A model generated the notes under the pieces. The model worked only from the letters and a program-made list of their open reading frames with translations, was not told the DNA's origin and made no database searches. Source: an uncultured Clostridia bacterium (GTDB lineage Bacteria > Bacillota > Clostridia > Christensenellales > UBA1242). From it: 64,000 bases of DNA. Made by a program: the position numbers and the translations under genes. Positions 28,770 to 37,984 of this stretch are shown one piece after another; the first letter of the stretch is position 1, and every line of letters begins with the position of its first letter. The stretch spans positions 167,280 through 231,279 of the forward strand of contig CAKNPS010000001.1 of assembly GCA_930990515.1 (NCBI GenBank), in the 5' to 3' direction.

Positions 28770-29240
28770 TTAAATTTGAATATCAATGATTTTATATGTT
28801 ATATTTCCACCAGGAGTTTTAACTTCCACTCTGTCGCCTTTCTTATGACCAATAAGTGCTTTGCCAACAGGTGAAACATTGCTGATAATTCCATTTTTAG
28901 GGTCGCTTTCAGATGAACCAGAAATTTTATATTCCACTTCTTCATCGAAATCTTCGTCATAAAGTTTAACTTTAGTTCCAACACTCACAACATCAAGATT
29001 GATATTTTTAGTGTCAATAACTTCTGCGTTAAGCAAAATACTTTCCATTTCACTGATTTCTGCTTCGATTTGTGCTTGTTCATCTTTTGCAGCGTCATAT
29101 TCTGAATTTTCTGATAAGTCGCCAAATTCTCTTGCAATACCAATTCTTTTAACAACATTTGGACGTCTTACAGTCTTATAAAAATTTAATTTTTCTTCAA
29201 GTTGAATTTTTCCTTCTGGTGTAAGGTAATGTTTTTCCAT
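28770..29240 (-). CDS. greA: Transcription elongation factor GreA
   Basis: GreA rescues backtracked RNA polymerase by stimulating transcript cleavage. The 156-residue protein has the N-terminal coiled coil with DLSENSEYDAAKDEQ at its tip, including the acidic residues that reach the active site, and the FKBP-like domain with SPVGKALIGHKKGD. I chose ATG 29240 (AAGGAGG ahead). The longer open frame to 29351 crosses the promoter. Confidence 0.96.
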   Translation of the reverse strand: MEKHYLTPEGKIQLEEKLNFYKTVRRPNVVKRIGIAREFGDLSENSEYDAAKDEQAQIEAEISEMESILLNAEVIDTKNINLDVVSVGTKVKLYDEDFDEEVEYKISGSSESDPKNGIISNVSPVGKALIGHKKGDRVEVKTPGGNITYKIIDIQI

Positions 29241-29295
29241 TTTGTCCTCCTTAAAAAAACAAAACTCTAAACTCATTTTGTTTAGCAGCGACTTT

Positions 29296-29324
29296 ATTAT
29301 ACTCAAAAATAAAAAATATGTCAA
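29296..29324 (-). promoter_or_regulatory. Sigma-A promoter of greA
   Basis: The -35 is TTGACA and the -10 is TATAAT, with a 17-base spacer, 56 bases before the greA ATG. Confidence 0.85.
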
Positions 29325-29514
29325 GCAAATTTTCCATTTTTCAATTATCATATTTAAATTATGCTAAATTATTACAAAAAGTTAAAATTAACAAAAATTT
29401 TAAAGAGTGAACTGAAAAGATTGCCAAAATTTTTAAAGAATGAAATAAGGAAATTGACCAAATCTTTGAGAATAAAACAAAAAAAATTTCCCAAAATATT
29501 TAAAAGAGGTTTTT

Positions 29515-29895
29515 ATGATAACTTTTATTGCTTTTCTTTTAACAATCATTGGCTCAATAAATTGGCTTCTTATTGGACTTCTCCAATACGACTTTATCGC
29601 AGGTTTTTTCGGTTTTCAAGCAAGCATATTTTCACGATTATGCTACATTTTAATTGGTGCAGGCTGTCTTTACCTTATCATTCGCATAATTGTGAATAAA
29701 GGCAATTTAAAAGTATGGGAAAGAAAGAAGAAAAAGAAAAAAGAAACTGAATTGCAACCCGTCTATAATAACAATAACATTGAACCAGCAAATGAAAATG
29801 TCGGAAAAAATAACGATAATAAAACGGAATCTGAAAAGGCGGAAAGTGAAGAGCAAGAAAATGGACTTTTTGACGAGCACCTAAAAGAAAAGTAA
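29515..29895 (+). CDS. DUF378 family membrane protein with charged tail
   Basis: Residues 1-65 match the DUF378 family (YuzA-like): TIIGSINWLLIGLLQYDF, then a second helix with LIGAGCLYLIIRI. The remaining 60 residues are Lys-rich, then acidic, and not part of the domain. The function of DUF378 is unknown. AGAGG precedes ATG 29515. The overlapping Lys-rich frame from 29361 is not supported. Confidence 0.8.
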   Translation: MITFIAFLLTIIGSINWLLIGLLQYDFIAGFFGFQASIFSRLCYILIGAGCLYLIIRIIVNKGNLKVWERKKKKKKETELQPVYNNNNIEPANENVGKNNDNKTESEKAESEEQENGLFDEHLKEK

Positions 29896-29913
29896 CATTA
29901 TATTTAATTTTAT

Positions 29914-29942
29914 TTGACTTTTATTTTAAAAAATACTATCCT
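29914..29942 (+). promoter_or_regulatory. Probable sigma-A promoter of gpmI
   Basis: The -35 is TTGACT and the -10 is TATCCT, with a 17-base spacer. The -10 is weak. It lies 18 bases before the ATG. Confidence 0.5.
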
Positions 29943-29960
29943 ATTCAATAGGAGAAAAAT

Positions 29961-31463
29961 ATGGTAACATTAGTAATTTTAGACGGTTTTGGCGAAAATA
30001 AACAAGTTTTTGGCAATGCAATAAAAAGCCAAGGAACGCCATACCTTGACAAACTTAAAAAGCAATACCCACACACACTTTTAAAAGCAAGTGGCACAGC
30101 GGTTGGGCTTCCAAAAGGGCAAATGGGAAACAGCGAAGTTGGACATTTAACAATTGGAGCAGGTCGCTTAATTCTTCAAGACTTAATGAGAATTAATAAC
30201 GATATTGAAACAGGGAAATTTTTTGAAAATCCTGCATTAATCAAAGCACTCTCCCACGCAGAGAAAAACAACTCGTCCTTGCATTTATTAGGACTCTTTT
30301 CTGATGGCGGAGTTCACTCAGAACTTGCTCATCTATATGCCATCGTTCAAATGTGTGCAAACTTCAAAATTAAAAATATCTATATTCATGCCATTTTAGA
30401 TGGTCGTGACACTGGAACACACGATGGTCTTAAATTTATCAAAGAAGCAGAAGAAAAATTTAAAGGAACAAATGTCAAATTTGCCACCTGCATTGGCAGA
30501 GTTTATGCAATGGACAGAGAAAAACGCTTTGATAGACTGGAAAAAGCCTATCGCCTTTTTGTCGATGGTAAAGGTCAAAAGTTTGATAACATTGAAACTG
30601 CGGTTAAGACAATGTATGATGATGGAATAACAGACGAATTTTTAGAGCCTTGCATAATTGACGAAAACGGAACAATCAAAGATAATGACAGCGTGATTTT
30701 CTATAACTATAGAACAGACAGAGCAATTGAAATCACAACAGCCTTTACAGATAAAAATTATAAGGAATTTGAAACAACCAAATTTAAAAATCTTCTTTTC
30801 ACAACAATGACAGAATATTCGGCTGATTTGAAGCATTTGAACATTCTTTATCCCCCAACAATCATAACTGATAATCTTGCAAGTGTTATCTCTGCAAACG
30901 GGCTTAAACAATTCCACACATCAGAAACAACAAAATATGCACATGTAACTTTCTTTGTTAATGGAGGAATTGAAAAGGCTTATGAAGGAGAAGACAGAAA
31001 ACTTATTGACAGCATCAATGTCAAAGATTTTTCAAAATTCCCAAAAATGCGAGCAATGGAAATCACAGAAGCAGTTGTGGAAGCGATTGAGAGTATGAAA
31101 TATGACTATATTTTAGTGAACTTTTCTAACCCTGATATGATTGGCCATACTGGAAACTTTGAAAGCACAAAACAAGCAATTGAGTGTGTTGATAAATGTG
31201 CTTACACTGTCGCCCTTGCCACTCTTATGGTCGATGGCGAATGCATAATCACAGCAGACCACGGAAATGCAGAAGAAATGATAGATAAAAATGGCAACAA
31301 AATCACCACTCACACAACAAATCCTGTTCCATTCATTTTGGTCAGCGAAAAGAACAAAAAAGCAAAATTAAAGAAAGGAAAATCATTAACAAACATTGCC
31401 CCAACTGTTCTCAAACTTTTGGGTATAACTCCACCAGAGACTTATGACGAACCTTTATTTTAA
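29961..31463 (+). CDS. gpmI: 2,3-bisphosphoglycerate-independent phosphoglycerate mutase
   Basis: This glycolytic enzyme interconverts 3- and 2-phosphoglycerate with two manganese ions. The 500-residue length is normal. D8 lies in LVILDGFG, the phospho-acceptor Ser in GQMGNSEVGHL (S58), and later metal ligands in NFSNPDMIGHTG and TADHGNAEEM. HAILDGRDT supplies the substrate Arg/Asp loop. TAGGAG precedes the ATG. It is a single-gene unit, not joined to pgk, tpi or eno as in many Bacillota. Confidence 0.97.
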   Translation: MVTLVILDGFGENKQVFGNAIKSQGTPYLDKLKKQYPHTLLKASGTAVGLPKGQMGNSEVGHLTIGAGRLILQDLMRINNDIETGKFFENPALIKALSHAEKNNSSLHLLGLFSDGGVHSELAHLYAIVQMCANFKIKNIYIHAILDGRDTGTHDGLKFIKEAEEKFKGTNVKFATCIGRVYAMDREKRFDRLEKAYRLFVDGKGQKFDNIETAVKTMYDDGITDEFLEPCIIDENGTIKDNDSVIFYNYRTDRAIEITTAFTDKNYKEFETTKFKNLLFTTMTEYSADLKHLNILYPPTIITDNLASVISANGLKQFHTSETTKYAHVTFFVNGGIEKAYEGEDRKLIDSINVKDFSKFPKMRAMEITEAVVEAIESMKYDYILVNFSNPDMIGHTGNFESTKQAIECVDKCAYTVALATLMVDGECIITADHGNAEEMIDKNGNKITTHTTNPVPFILVSEKNKKAKLKKGKSLTNIAPTVLKLLGITPPETYDEPLF

Positions 31464-31483
31464 GTGGCACTGCCACTTTTTTT
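31462..31483 (+). terminator. Intrinsic terminator after gpmI
   Basis: AAGTGG pairs with CCACTT, followed by seven T. The hairpin begins at the stop codon. Confidence 0.8.
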
Positions 31484-31611
31484 ATTGCCAAAACTTTTCC
31501 AAATAAAATATCTTTAAATAAATTTATTTTATTGACAATATAGTTATCATTAAGATAAAATTATTATGCTTGCTTTATGGTAAGCAAATATATATTAATA
31601 TGGAGAAGATT

Positions 31612-32988
31612 ATGGAAAAAACAGATATTATAAAAAAAATTGAAGAACAAAAGGAAAATTTGAAAAATAGTCCCCTAAAAAATTATAAAAACAGAATTAA
31701 AATGTTAAAAGTTTTGAGAGATAACATAACTGAAATGCAAGACGAAATTTGCGAAGCATTGAAGTTAGATTTAAACAAATCTAAAGAAGAAGCATATATG
31801 TGCGAAATAGGACTTGTTTTGAGTGAAATTTCATATATGATTAAACATATCAAAAAATTTGCTAGACCAAAAACTGTTTACACTCCAATCTCACAATTTC
31901 CATCAAAAAGTTATAAAGTTCCCTGTGCCTATGGTTCTGTTTTAATTATCAGTCCGTGGAATTATCCTTTTATGCTTTCCATCGAACCAATGGTTGATGC
32001 CATAAGTGCTGGAAATAGTGTTGTTTTAAAGCCAAGTGGGACTTCAAAAAATGTGCAAATGGTAATTAAAAAACTTATTAAAAAAACTTTTAAACAAAAT
32101 GAAGTCTTGGTTGTGGAAGGTGGAAGAGCAGAATGTGATTTTCTTCTGGAACTTGATTTCGACTATATCTTCTTTACTGGAAGTGCAAGAGTTGGAAAGA
32201 CAATTATGCAAAAGGCAAGCGAGCATTTCACCCCTGTTACCCTTGAACTTGGTGGAAAAAGTCCTTGCATTGTTGACCAAACAGCCAACATTGAACTTTC
32301 AGCAAGACGAATAGTTTTCGGGAAATGCTTAAATGCTGGGCAAACTTGTGTTGCTCCTGATTATATCTATTGCCATAAAGATATCAAAGAAAAATTGGTA
32401 AATGAACTTAAAAAACAAATCGCTTTGCAATATACTAGCACCCCACTTGAAAACGAAAATTTTCCAAAAATTATCAATGAAAAACAGTTTGATAGAATTG
32501 TAAATTTAATTGAAGAAGAAAAAGTTTTGTATGGTGGAAAATACGATAAAAACACACTTAAAATTGAACCGACAATTATGGAAGCAAATTTCAACGACAA
32601 AGTTATGCAAGAGGAAATTTTTGGACCTATTCTTCCAATCATAACATTTGAAAGTATTAATGAAGTTATAGAAAAACTTAACACTCTTGACAAACCCCTC
32701 GCCTTCTATGTTTTTTCGTCATCAAAAAAGAACCAAAACTTGCTAGTCAACTCTTGTGATTTCGGTGGTGGTTGCATAAACGACGTTGTCATACATCTTG
32801 CCACTCCACATTTAGCATTTGGTGGGATTAAACAAAGTGGAATTGGCTCTTATCACGGAAAAGCAGGTTTTGATGCCTTTTCACATTTTAAAAACATATT
32901 AAACAAAAAAACTTGGCTTGACCTTCCAATGCGATATCAACCAATCACAAAAACAAAAGACAAATTGATTAAAATGTTCTTAAAATAA
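31612..32988 (+). CDS. Aldehyde dehydrogenase (class 3-like)
   Basis: It oxidises aldehydes to acids with NAD(P). The 458-residue length fits the ALDH3/YwdH group. PWNYPFMLSIEPMVDA and the FTGSARVGK cofactor loop are present, with catalytic Glu in LELGGKSP and catalytic Cys in NAGQTCVAPDY. Like class 3 members it ends with a basic hydrophobic tail (LDLPMRYQP). ATG 31612 has GGAGA just upstream; earlier in-frame ATGs lack a ribosome site. TTGACA at 31532 is its likely -35. Confidence 0.93.
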   Translation: MEKTDIIKKIEEQKENLKNSPLKNYKNRIKMLKVLRDNITEMQDEICEALKLDLNKSKEEAYMCEIGLVLSEISYMIKHIKKFARPKTVYTPISQFPSKSYKVPCAYGSVLIISPWNYPFMLSIEPMVDAISAGNSVVLKPSGTSKNVQMVIKKLIKKTFKQNEVLVVEGGRAECDFLLELDFDYIFFTGSARVGKTIMQKASEHFTPVTLELGGKSPCIVDQTANIELSARRIVFGKCLNAGQTCVAPDYIYCHKDIKEKLVNELKKQIALQYTSTPLENENFPKIINEKQFDRIVNLIEEEKVLYGGKYDKNTLKIEPTIMEANFNDKVMQEEIFGPILPIITFESINEVIEKLNTLDKPLAFYVFSSSKKNQNLLVNSCDFGGGCINDVVIHLATPHLAFGGIKQSGIGSYHGKAGFDAFSHFKNILNKKTWLDLPMRYQPITKTKDKLIKMFLK

Positions 32989-33051
32989 CACACGTTGTAT
33001 GTTGTTAAAATTTATGTGCCATTATGGTTATATGTTATTAAAAGAAATATA

Positions 33052-33084
33052 AAAAAATACACTTGCAAACCAAGTGTATTTTTT
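33052..33084. terminator. Bidirectional terminator between aldehyde dehydrogenase and rplL
   Basis: A 14-base-pair stem (AAAAAATACACTTG with CAAGTGTATTTTTT) with a 5-base loop lies between the convergent genes. Confidence 0.88.
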
Positions 33085-33116
33085 TGAAACACAAAACTTT
33101 TTAAACTACTTTTAAA

Positions 33117-33494
33117 TTATTGTAATTCAACAACAGCGCCTGCTTCTTTGAATTTAGCTTCGATTTCTTTTGCTTCAGCAGCAGCAACATTTTCTTTAAC
33201 CATTTTTGGTGCGCCATCAACAACAGCTTTAGCTTCACTAAGTCCAAGACCAGTAACTTCTCTAACAACTTTGATAACAGCGATTTTGTTTGCACCAACT
33301 TCTTTCAAGAAGATGTTGAATTCGCTCTTTTCTTCAGCAGCAGCTGGAGCAGCGCCAGCAGCTGGAGCAGCAGCAACTGCAACAGGAGCAGCAGCAGAAA
33401 CTCCAAATTCTTCTTCTAATGCTTTAACAAGTTCAGAAACTTCAACGATAGATAATTTTTTGATTTCTTCAACAAGATTTTTAATATCAGCCAT
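33117..33494 (-). CDS. rplL: 50S ribosomal protein L7/L12
   Basis: The 125-residue protein has the N-terminal dimer domain, an Ala-rich hinge (residues 38-58) and the C-terminal factor-binding domain with [15 protein letters not shown] and [10 protein letters not shown]. It forms the ribosomal stalk that recruits translation GTPases. AAAAGGAG precedes the ATG. It follows rplJ, but rpoB does not follow it; the unit ends at a shared terminator. Confidence 0.98.
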   Translation of the reverse strand: MADIKNLVEEIKKLSIVEVSELVKALEEEFGVSAAAPVAVAAAPAAGAAPAAAEEKSEFNIFLKEVGANKIAVIKVVREVTGLGLSEAKAVVDGAPKMVKENVAAAEAKEIEAKFKEAGAVVELQ

Positions 33495-33555
33495 TTTAAT
33501 AATCTCCTTTTAAATATAATTAAATAATAAATTTTCTTTTATGCGATAAGTTTAA

Positions 33556-34071
33556 TTATTTGGTTGCAATCGCATTTAATGCAACCACAAGCCCACGAGT
33601 TGGAGCTTGAAGAACTCTGCACAAACTTGTGATAGGATTGTTCAAAGTTCCAAGAAGTTTTGCAATAAGTTCTTCCTTTGATGGAAGTTTTGCAAGTGCT
33701 TCGATGTCTTTTGCTGGAACGCAAACACCATTTAAAATTCCAAATTTGATAGCCATTTTTTTGGTTTTTGTGATATTGTCGCAAAGAATTTTTGCAGGAG
33801 CGACTTCATCATCATAACCAAGAGCAACAGCAGTGGTGCCTTCAAAGTAATTTGCAGAACACTCAATACCAAGGTCAGAAAGTGCTTTCAACATCAAGCG
33901 GTTTTTGTAAACTTTATATTCACAACCATTTTCTCTAAACTGACGACGCATTTTAGTATCTTCGTCAACATTGAGACCACGGTAGTCAACAAAAGCGATT
34001 GTTTTTGCCTTAGAAAATTTTTCTTTAATTTCTTCAACAAGTTGTTTTTTTGCCTCAAAATTAGCACTCAT
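33556..34071 (-). CDS. rplJ: 50S ribosomal protein L10
   Basis: L10 anchors L7/L12 dimers to the ribosome. The 171-residue protein shows FVDYRGLNVDEDTKMRRQ, the KNRLMLKAL helix, the FEGTTAVALGYDD segment and the C-terminal L12-binding helix. GGAGGGG precedes the ATG. The L10 leader upstream allows L10-L12 to repress their own synthesis. Confidence 0.98.
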   Translation of the reverse strand: MSANFEAKKQLVEEIKEKFSKAKTIAFVDYRGLNVDEDTKMRRQFRENGCEYKVYKNRLMLKALSDLGIECSANYFEGTTAVALGYDDEVAPAKILCDNITKTKKMAIKFGILNGVCVPAKDIEALAKLPSKEELIAKLLGTLNNPITSLCRVLQAPTRGLVVALNAIATK

Positions 34072-34114
34072 TTTCTATACCCCTCCTTTTAACAAAATTT
34101 TGTGTTTCATATAA

Positions 34115-34235
34115 AAAATCTCTGTAACCACGGAAAAGGCACAGAGAAAAATAATTCTACTTATGTTCTTTTCCTCGGCAAGCACGAAACTCGTTTACGC
34201 TAAAAAGCACTTGCGGTCTTTGGAAGATTTTTTAC
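34115..34235 (-). promoter_or_regulatory. Ribosomal protein L10 leader RNA
   Basis: The transcribed strand shows the conserved core CCAAAGACCGCAAGTGC, then GTGCTTGCCGAGG closing the kink-turn stem. It ends with a terminator TCTCTGT with ACAGAGA (34119-34147) followed by six T. This is the known L10 leader arrangement of Bacillota: bound L10(L12)4 favours termination before rplJ. Confidence 0.95.
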
Positions 34236-34241
34236 TTGCAT

Positions 34242-34270
34242 ATTTTATCATATAGAAATGGCTTTGTCAA
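34242..34270 (-). promoter_or_regulatory. Sigma-A promoter of rplJL
   Basis: The -35 is TTGACA and the -10 is TAAAAT, with a 17-base spacer, directly before the L10 leader. Confidence 0.85.
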
Positions 34271-34613
34271 CTGTTTTTCAAAACTTTTTCAAAAAATTAT
34301 TCGACTTTTCAAAAAGATGTCTACATTCTTAATTTAGTTTCTTGCAAAATCTAAAACAAAATATAATATATGCTTGTAAATTTATATTATAAATTATAAT
34401 GTTATATTATAAATTTTTATGTAAAGCATTGTAATATTAAACTATAAGTTTATCAAATAAAATTTACATATTGCAAAAAAAACAAATTTTGCATACTACA
34501 CAATATCTTGTGGTATTATTTCATAAAAATACTAGAATATTACACAAAATGTATTTACAATAAGATTTCTAATCATTTCTCAACAATAAATATTTTTCAA
34601 CATAGACAAATAA
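34271..34613. other. Intergenic region without a gene
   Basis: About 340 very AT-rich bases, with repeated ttatattataaatt-like words at 34370-34420. At 34490-34518, ATACTACACAA can pair imperfectly with TTGTGGTAT. No coding signal or known RNA was seen. Confidence 0.5.
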
Positions 34614-34641
34614 AAAAAGATTGCCAAAAAGCAATCTTTTT
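34614..34641 (-). terminator. Intrinsic terminator after the 274-residue membrane protein gene
   Basis: An 11-base-pair stem (AAAAAGATTGC with GCAATCTTTTT) is followed by more T on the minus strand. Confidence 0.85.
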
Positions 34642-34651
34642 ATAACCAATT

Positions 34652-35476
34652 TTAGTCCTCAGCATTAGGGTCAAAATGATGGAAGATTTCATAAGTGTCG
34701 CCCACAGTTGTCATACTAATAACATATTCCGTTAAGCCATTAATATCTTCTTCAGTCATATTTTCTCTAATATATTTAACAACAAAATAGAATGTTATAC
34801 TTGTGCTTCCTTCTTCATCAGAGAGCATCATATATGCTTCATCAAATTCAAATGAGTTCACATTTCTATCAAGTCTTGAAGAATATGCACTACCATCTTT
34901 ATTTCTTAAAATTTGTGGTTCTGAAAATTCAAAACGAACATAATCATTACTATTATCATTTTGAAGAGTTGAATTAAAAGACGAAAGTGTTTGACGAGGA
35001 GTTTCACTTATATTATAACCTATCAAACTTCCATTGAATAAACCTGAAAAATATGTTTGATTAAAAGTATCGTCAATTAAGTTTCTTAAGTTGTTATATT
35101 CCGTAGCATTTTGTTCTGAAGATAATGTTCCAGAATAAACATTTCCATTTATATATACCCTAGCGACATAATTATTGTCCAAGAAACTTGGCTTCAAATT
35201 TAAAGGAATTGATGCTAAACAAATGATAACTACAGCAAGAGCAAAAACAACTGAAAGAACAGAAATCATAGAAATTTTCTTTATCTTTTGATTTTTCAAC
35301 AACTTTTCTGTTTGAATTTTTGTATAAAGTTCGTCATCAGTTAAAGGCTTTTCTATTTTTTCTTCCTTCTCTACTTTTTTTTCTTCCTGTTTTTCTTCTG
35401 CTTTATTTTCTATTTCTTCATTTTTAACAACTTCTTCTTGATTTTCTTCAAGTTTTACTTCATCTTTTTCTTCCAT
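34652..35476 (-). CDS. Unknown single-pass membrane protein downstream of ftsH
   Basis: I do not recognise this 274-residue protein. Residues 1-60 are almost all Glu, Lys, Asn and Val, cytoplasmic and probably disordered. One membrane helix lies near 70-92 (SVLSVVFALAVVIICLA), followed by a 180-residue outer domain with VARVYINGNVYSG and many beta strands. Its ribosome site lies inside the end of ftsH, so it is translated with it. A role as an FtsH substrate or partner is possible but inferred from position only. Confidence 0.75.
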   Translation of the reverse strand: MEEKDEVKLEENQEEVVKNEEIENKAEEKQEEKKVEKEEKIEKPLTDDELYTKIQTEKLLKNQKIKKISMISVLSVVFALAVVIICLASIPLNLKPSFLDNNYVARVYINGNVYSGTLSSEQNATEYNNLRNLIDDTFNQTYFSGLFNGSLIGYNISETPRQTLSSFNSTLQNDNSNDYVRFEFSEPQILRNKDGSAYSSRLDRNVNSFEFDEAYMMLSDEEGSTSITFYFVVKYIRENMTEEDINGLTEYVISMTTVGDTYEIFHHFDPNAED

Positions 35477-35479
35477 TTA

Positions 35480-37768
35480 CTAGTCCTCTTTCTTATCAGT
35501 TTTTTTCTTTGTTGACTTTTCTTTTTTATCTATGTCTTGTTTTTTTTCTTCTTTCTTTTCAGTTTCTGGTTCGACAACAACTTCTTTTTCGTCAGATTTT
35601 TTTGTTGTTTCGCCTTCTTCCACAACTTCAACCTTTTCTTCTTTAACTTCTTCAACTTTTGGTTGTTCTTCAGTTTTTGAATTTATATCTTTATCAAGTT
35701 CTTTTTTAAAGTTTTCATATTCTTGCTTAATAACTTTAAGTTCGTCTTCAGAAAGAACTCCCATCTTAACAAGTTTTTCGCCTTCTTTAATTTTATTTTC
35801 ATATGCTCTTAACTTGTCAAGTCTTGCTTTTTCAGCCTTAATTTTTGCTTCTTTTTCTTTTTGAGCCTTTTCTTTGGCATCCATAATTTTTACAATCTCT
35901 TCTGTTTTCTTGCCAGCCATAATCATATCAACTTCTTCTTTATAGATTGTTTCTCTTTCCATAAGAAGTTTTGCCATTTCGTGTAAAATTTCAATCTTGT
36001 CAGTTAAAATGTCTTTTGCACGCTTATAGTTAGTATTTAAAATTGACATAATTTCATCATCTGCAATACCTGCGAGTTTTTCAGAGAAGTCATTTTTTGT
36101 TTGATAGTCTCTACCGATGAAAACTTGACTGTTAGAAGAAAGTGCAAGGAAACCAATTTTCTTACTCATTCCCCATTCATAAACCATTGCGTGTGCAATT
36201 TTTGTTGCGTGTTGAATATCAGATGAAGCCCCACTAGTAATATCTTTAAAGATAATCTCTTCGGCGATTCTTCCACCCATACTCATTGCGATTGTATCAT
36301 TAGCCTTGCCAATTGTCATCATAAGGTCATCTGTTTCAGGACGACTCATAGTGTAACCGCCAGCACTTCCACGTGGAATAATTGAAACCTCTTGAACGTC
36401 ATCACAATTCTTTAATGATTTAGCAAGAATTGCATGCCCTGCTTCGTGATAAGCAGTTAATTTTCTTTCTTTTTTAGTTATTACATGGCTCTTCTTTTGT
36501 GGCCCCATAATAACCTTATTAATACCTTCTGTAATATCTTCCATAATGATTTTTGGTCTACCAGCACGAGCGGCAAGAATGGCACTTTCATTAAGCATAT
36601 TTTCAATATCAGCACCAGTAAAACCACTTGTGATACGAGCAAGCACAGAAAAATCTACACTTTCGTCAATAGGTTTATTTCTTGCGTGAATACGAAGAAT
36701 TCCTTCTCTGCCTTTAACATCTGGAATATGAACATAGATTTGTCTATCAAAACGACCTGGACGCATAAGAGCAGGGTCAAGAACATCACTTCTGTTGGTT
36801 GCAGCAAGCACAATTATTCCTTCGTTTGGTTCAAAACCATCCATTTCAACAAGAAGTTGATTAAGGGTTTGTTCTCTTTCATCATTGCCACCGCCAAGTC
36901 CAGCACCTCTTTGACGTCCAACAGCATCAATTTCATCAATAAACACAATGCAAGGTTTGTTCTTCTTTGCTTGGTCAAATAAATCCCTCACACGAGAAGC
37001 ACCAACACCGACAAACATTTCCACGAAGTCGGAACCGCTAATAGATATGAAAGGCACCTTACTTTCTCCAGCAACTGCTCTTGCAAGAAGAGTCTTACCA
37101 GTTCCTGGTTGCCCAACGAGAAGAACCCCTTTTGGTATTCTTGCACCAAGATCTGTAAACTTTTTAGGATTTTTCAAAAATTCTACAATTTCTTGAAGTT
37201 CTGCTTTTTCTTCTTCCATTCCAGCAATGTCGTCAAATTTAACTTTGCTCATAGAATAAGATTTAACTTTTGTTTTACCAAAACTTAATGCACTCTTATT
37301 TGTACCTGCAATCATTTTATAAATCATCCAAATAACAAAGATTGCAAAGCAAATATAAAGAATAGGAATTAAAATATCCCAAAAATTTACACCAGCTGGA
37401 GCATAACCAACACCAACAGCATCTCTAAGGGCTTCATTGTTTGTAAACAAATCATCAAATCTTTCCTTAATGCTAGCATCATAATTAAAATAATAGTCTG
37501 AATAATTTGGGACTTGATTTTCAGCATATTTGCTGCCAACAACGATGATGTAACCTGTTCCATTTTGGAAATAGATATAACTAGCCTTTGGGTCATCTGG
37601 TGATGCATCTGGGTCAACAGCATTTTCCACATATTCATAGGCTTGTGTCCATTCAATCTTTTGTCCATTATTGCCAAAATCAATAAAGAGAAGGCAAAGA
37701 AGTAGCACTACAACCAAGAAAACAATAAGATAAGAAAGTTTAAAGCCCCCTTGTTTTTTCTCGTTCAT
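35480..37768 (-). CDS. ftsH: ATP-dependent zinc metalloprotease FtsH
   Basis: A membrane AAA+ protease that degrades damaged membrane proteins and regulators. Two membrane helices lie at residues 12-31 and 128-152, with an outer domain between. The Walker A motif is GQPGTGKT (219-226), Walker B is VFIDEIDA, the SRH is [19 protein letters not shown], and the zinc site is YHEAGHAIL. The protein is 762 residues against about 640. The extra 110 or so are a Lys/Glu coiled-coil and disordered tail. AAAAAGGAG precedes the ATG. It is not next to tilS/hpt as in Bacillus. Confidence 0.97.
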   Translation of the reverse strand: MNEKKQGGFKLSYLIVFLVVVLLLCLLFIDFGNNGQKIEWTQAYEYVENAVDPDASPDDPKASYIYFQNGTGYIIVVGSKYAENQVPNYSDYYFNYDASIKERFDDLFTNNEALRDAVGVGYAPAGVNFWDILIPILYICFAIFVIWMIYKMIAGTNKSALSFGKTKVKSYSMSKVKFDDIAGMEEEKAELQEIVEFLKNPKKFTDLGARIPKGVLLVGQPGTGKTLLARAVAGESKVPFISISGSDFVEMFVGVGASRVRDLFDQAKKNKPCIVFIDEIDAVGRQRGAGLGGGNDEREQTLNQLLVEMDGFEPNEGIIVLAATNRSDVLDPALMRPGRFDRQIYVHIPDVKGREGILRIHARNKPIDESVDFSVLARITSGFTGADIENMLNESAILAARAGRPKIIMEDITEGINKVIMGPQKKSHVITKKERKLTAYHEAGHAILAKSLKNCDDVQEVSIIPRGSAGGYTMSRPETDDLMMTIGKANDTIAMSMGGRIAEEIIFKDITSGASSDIQHATKIAHAMVYEWGMSKKIGFLALSSNSQVFIGRDYQTKNDFSEKLAGIADDEIMSILNTNYKRAKDILTDKIEILHEMAKLLMERETIYKEEVDMIMAGKKTEEIVKIMDAKEKAQKEKEAKIKAEKARLDKLRAYENKIKEGEKLVKMGVLSEDELKVIKQEYENFKKELDKDINSKTEEQPKVEEVKEEKVEVVEEGETTKKSDEKEVVVEPETEKKEEKKQDIDKKEKSTKKKTDKKED

Positions 37769-37984
37769 AAAATCTCCTTTTTAAAATAAGTAGAATGTTA
37801 CCAATAATCTATAATTCAATTATATTCCAATATTTAAAAATCATATTCAAAAAGGCAACATAAAATTTTTTCTTTTGATTGCTAATATTTAATTTAACAA
37901 TACTGCAAGTATTTTATCATAAAAGAAAAATAAAAACAACAAAACAAAGCACTATTTCAAAAAAAATATGTCAAAATTTGAAAA

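Noticed and set aside
29361..29699. 112-residue Lys-rich ORF on the plus strand
   Set aside because: Low-complexity frame overlapping the DUF378 gene, without a ribosome site; the DUF378 frame has both a ribosome site and family match.
33101..33513. Plus- and minus-strand ORFs overlapping rplL
   Set aside because: They come from the Ala-rich hinge and GCx codons of rplL in other frames.
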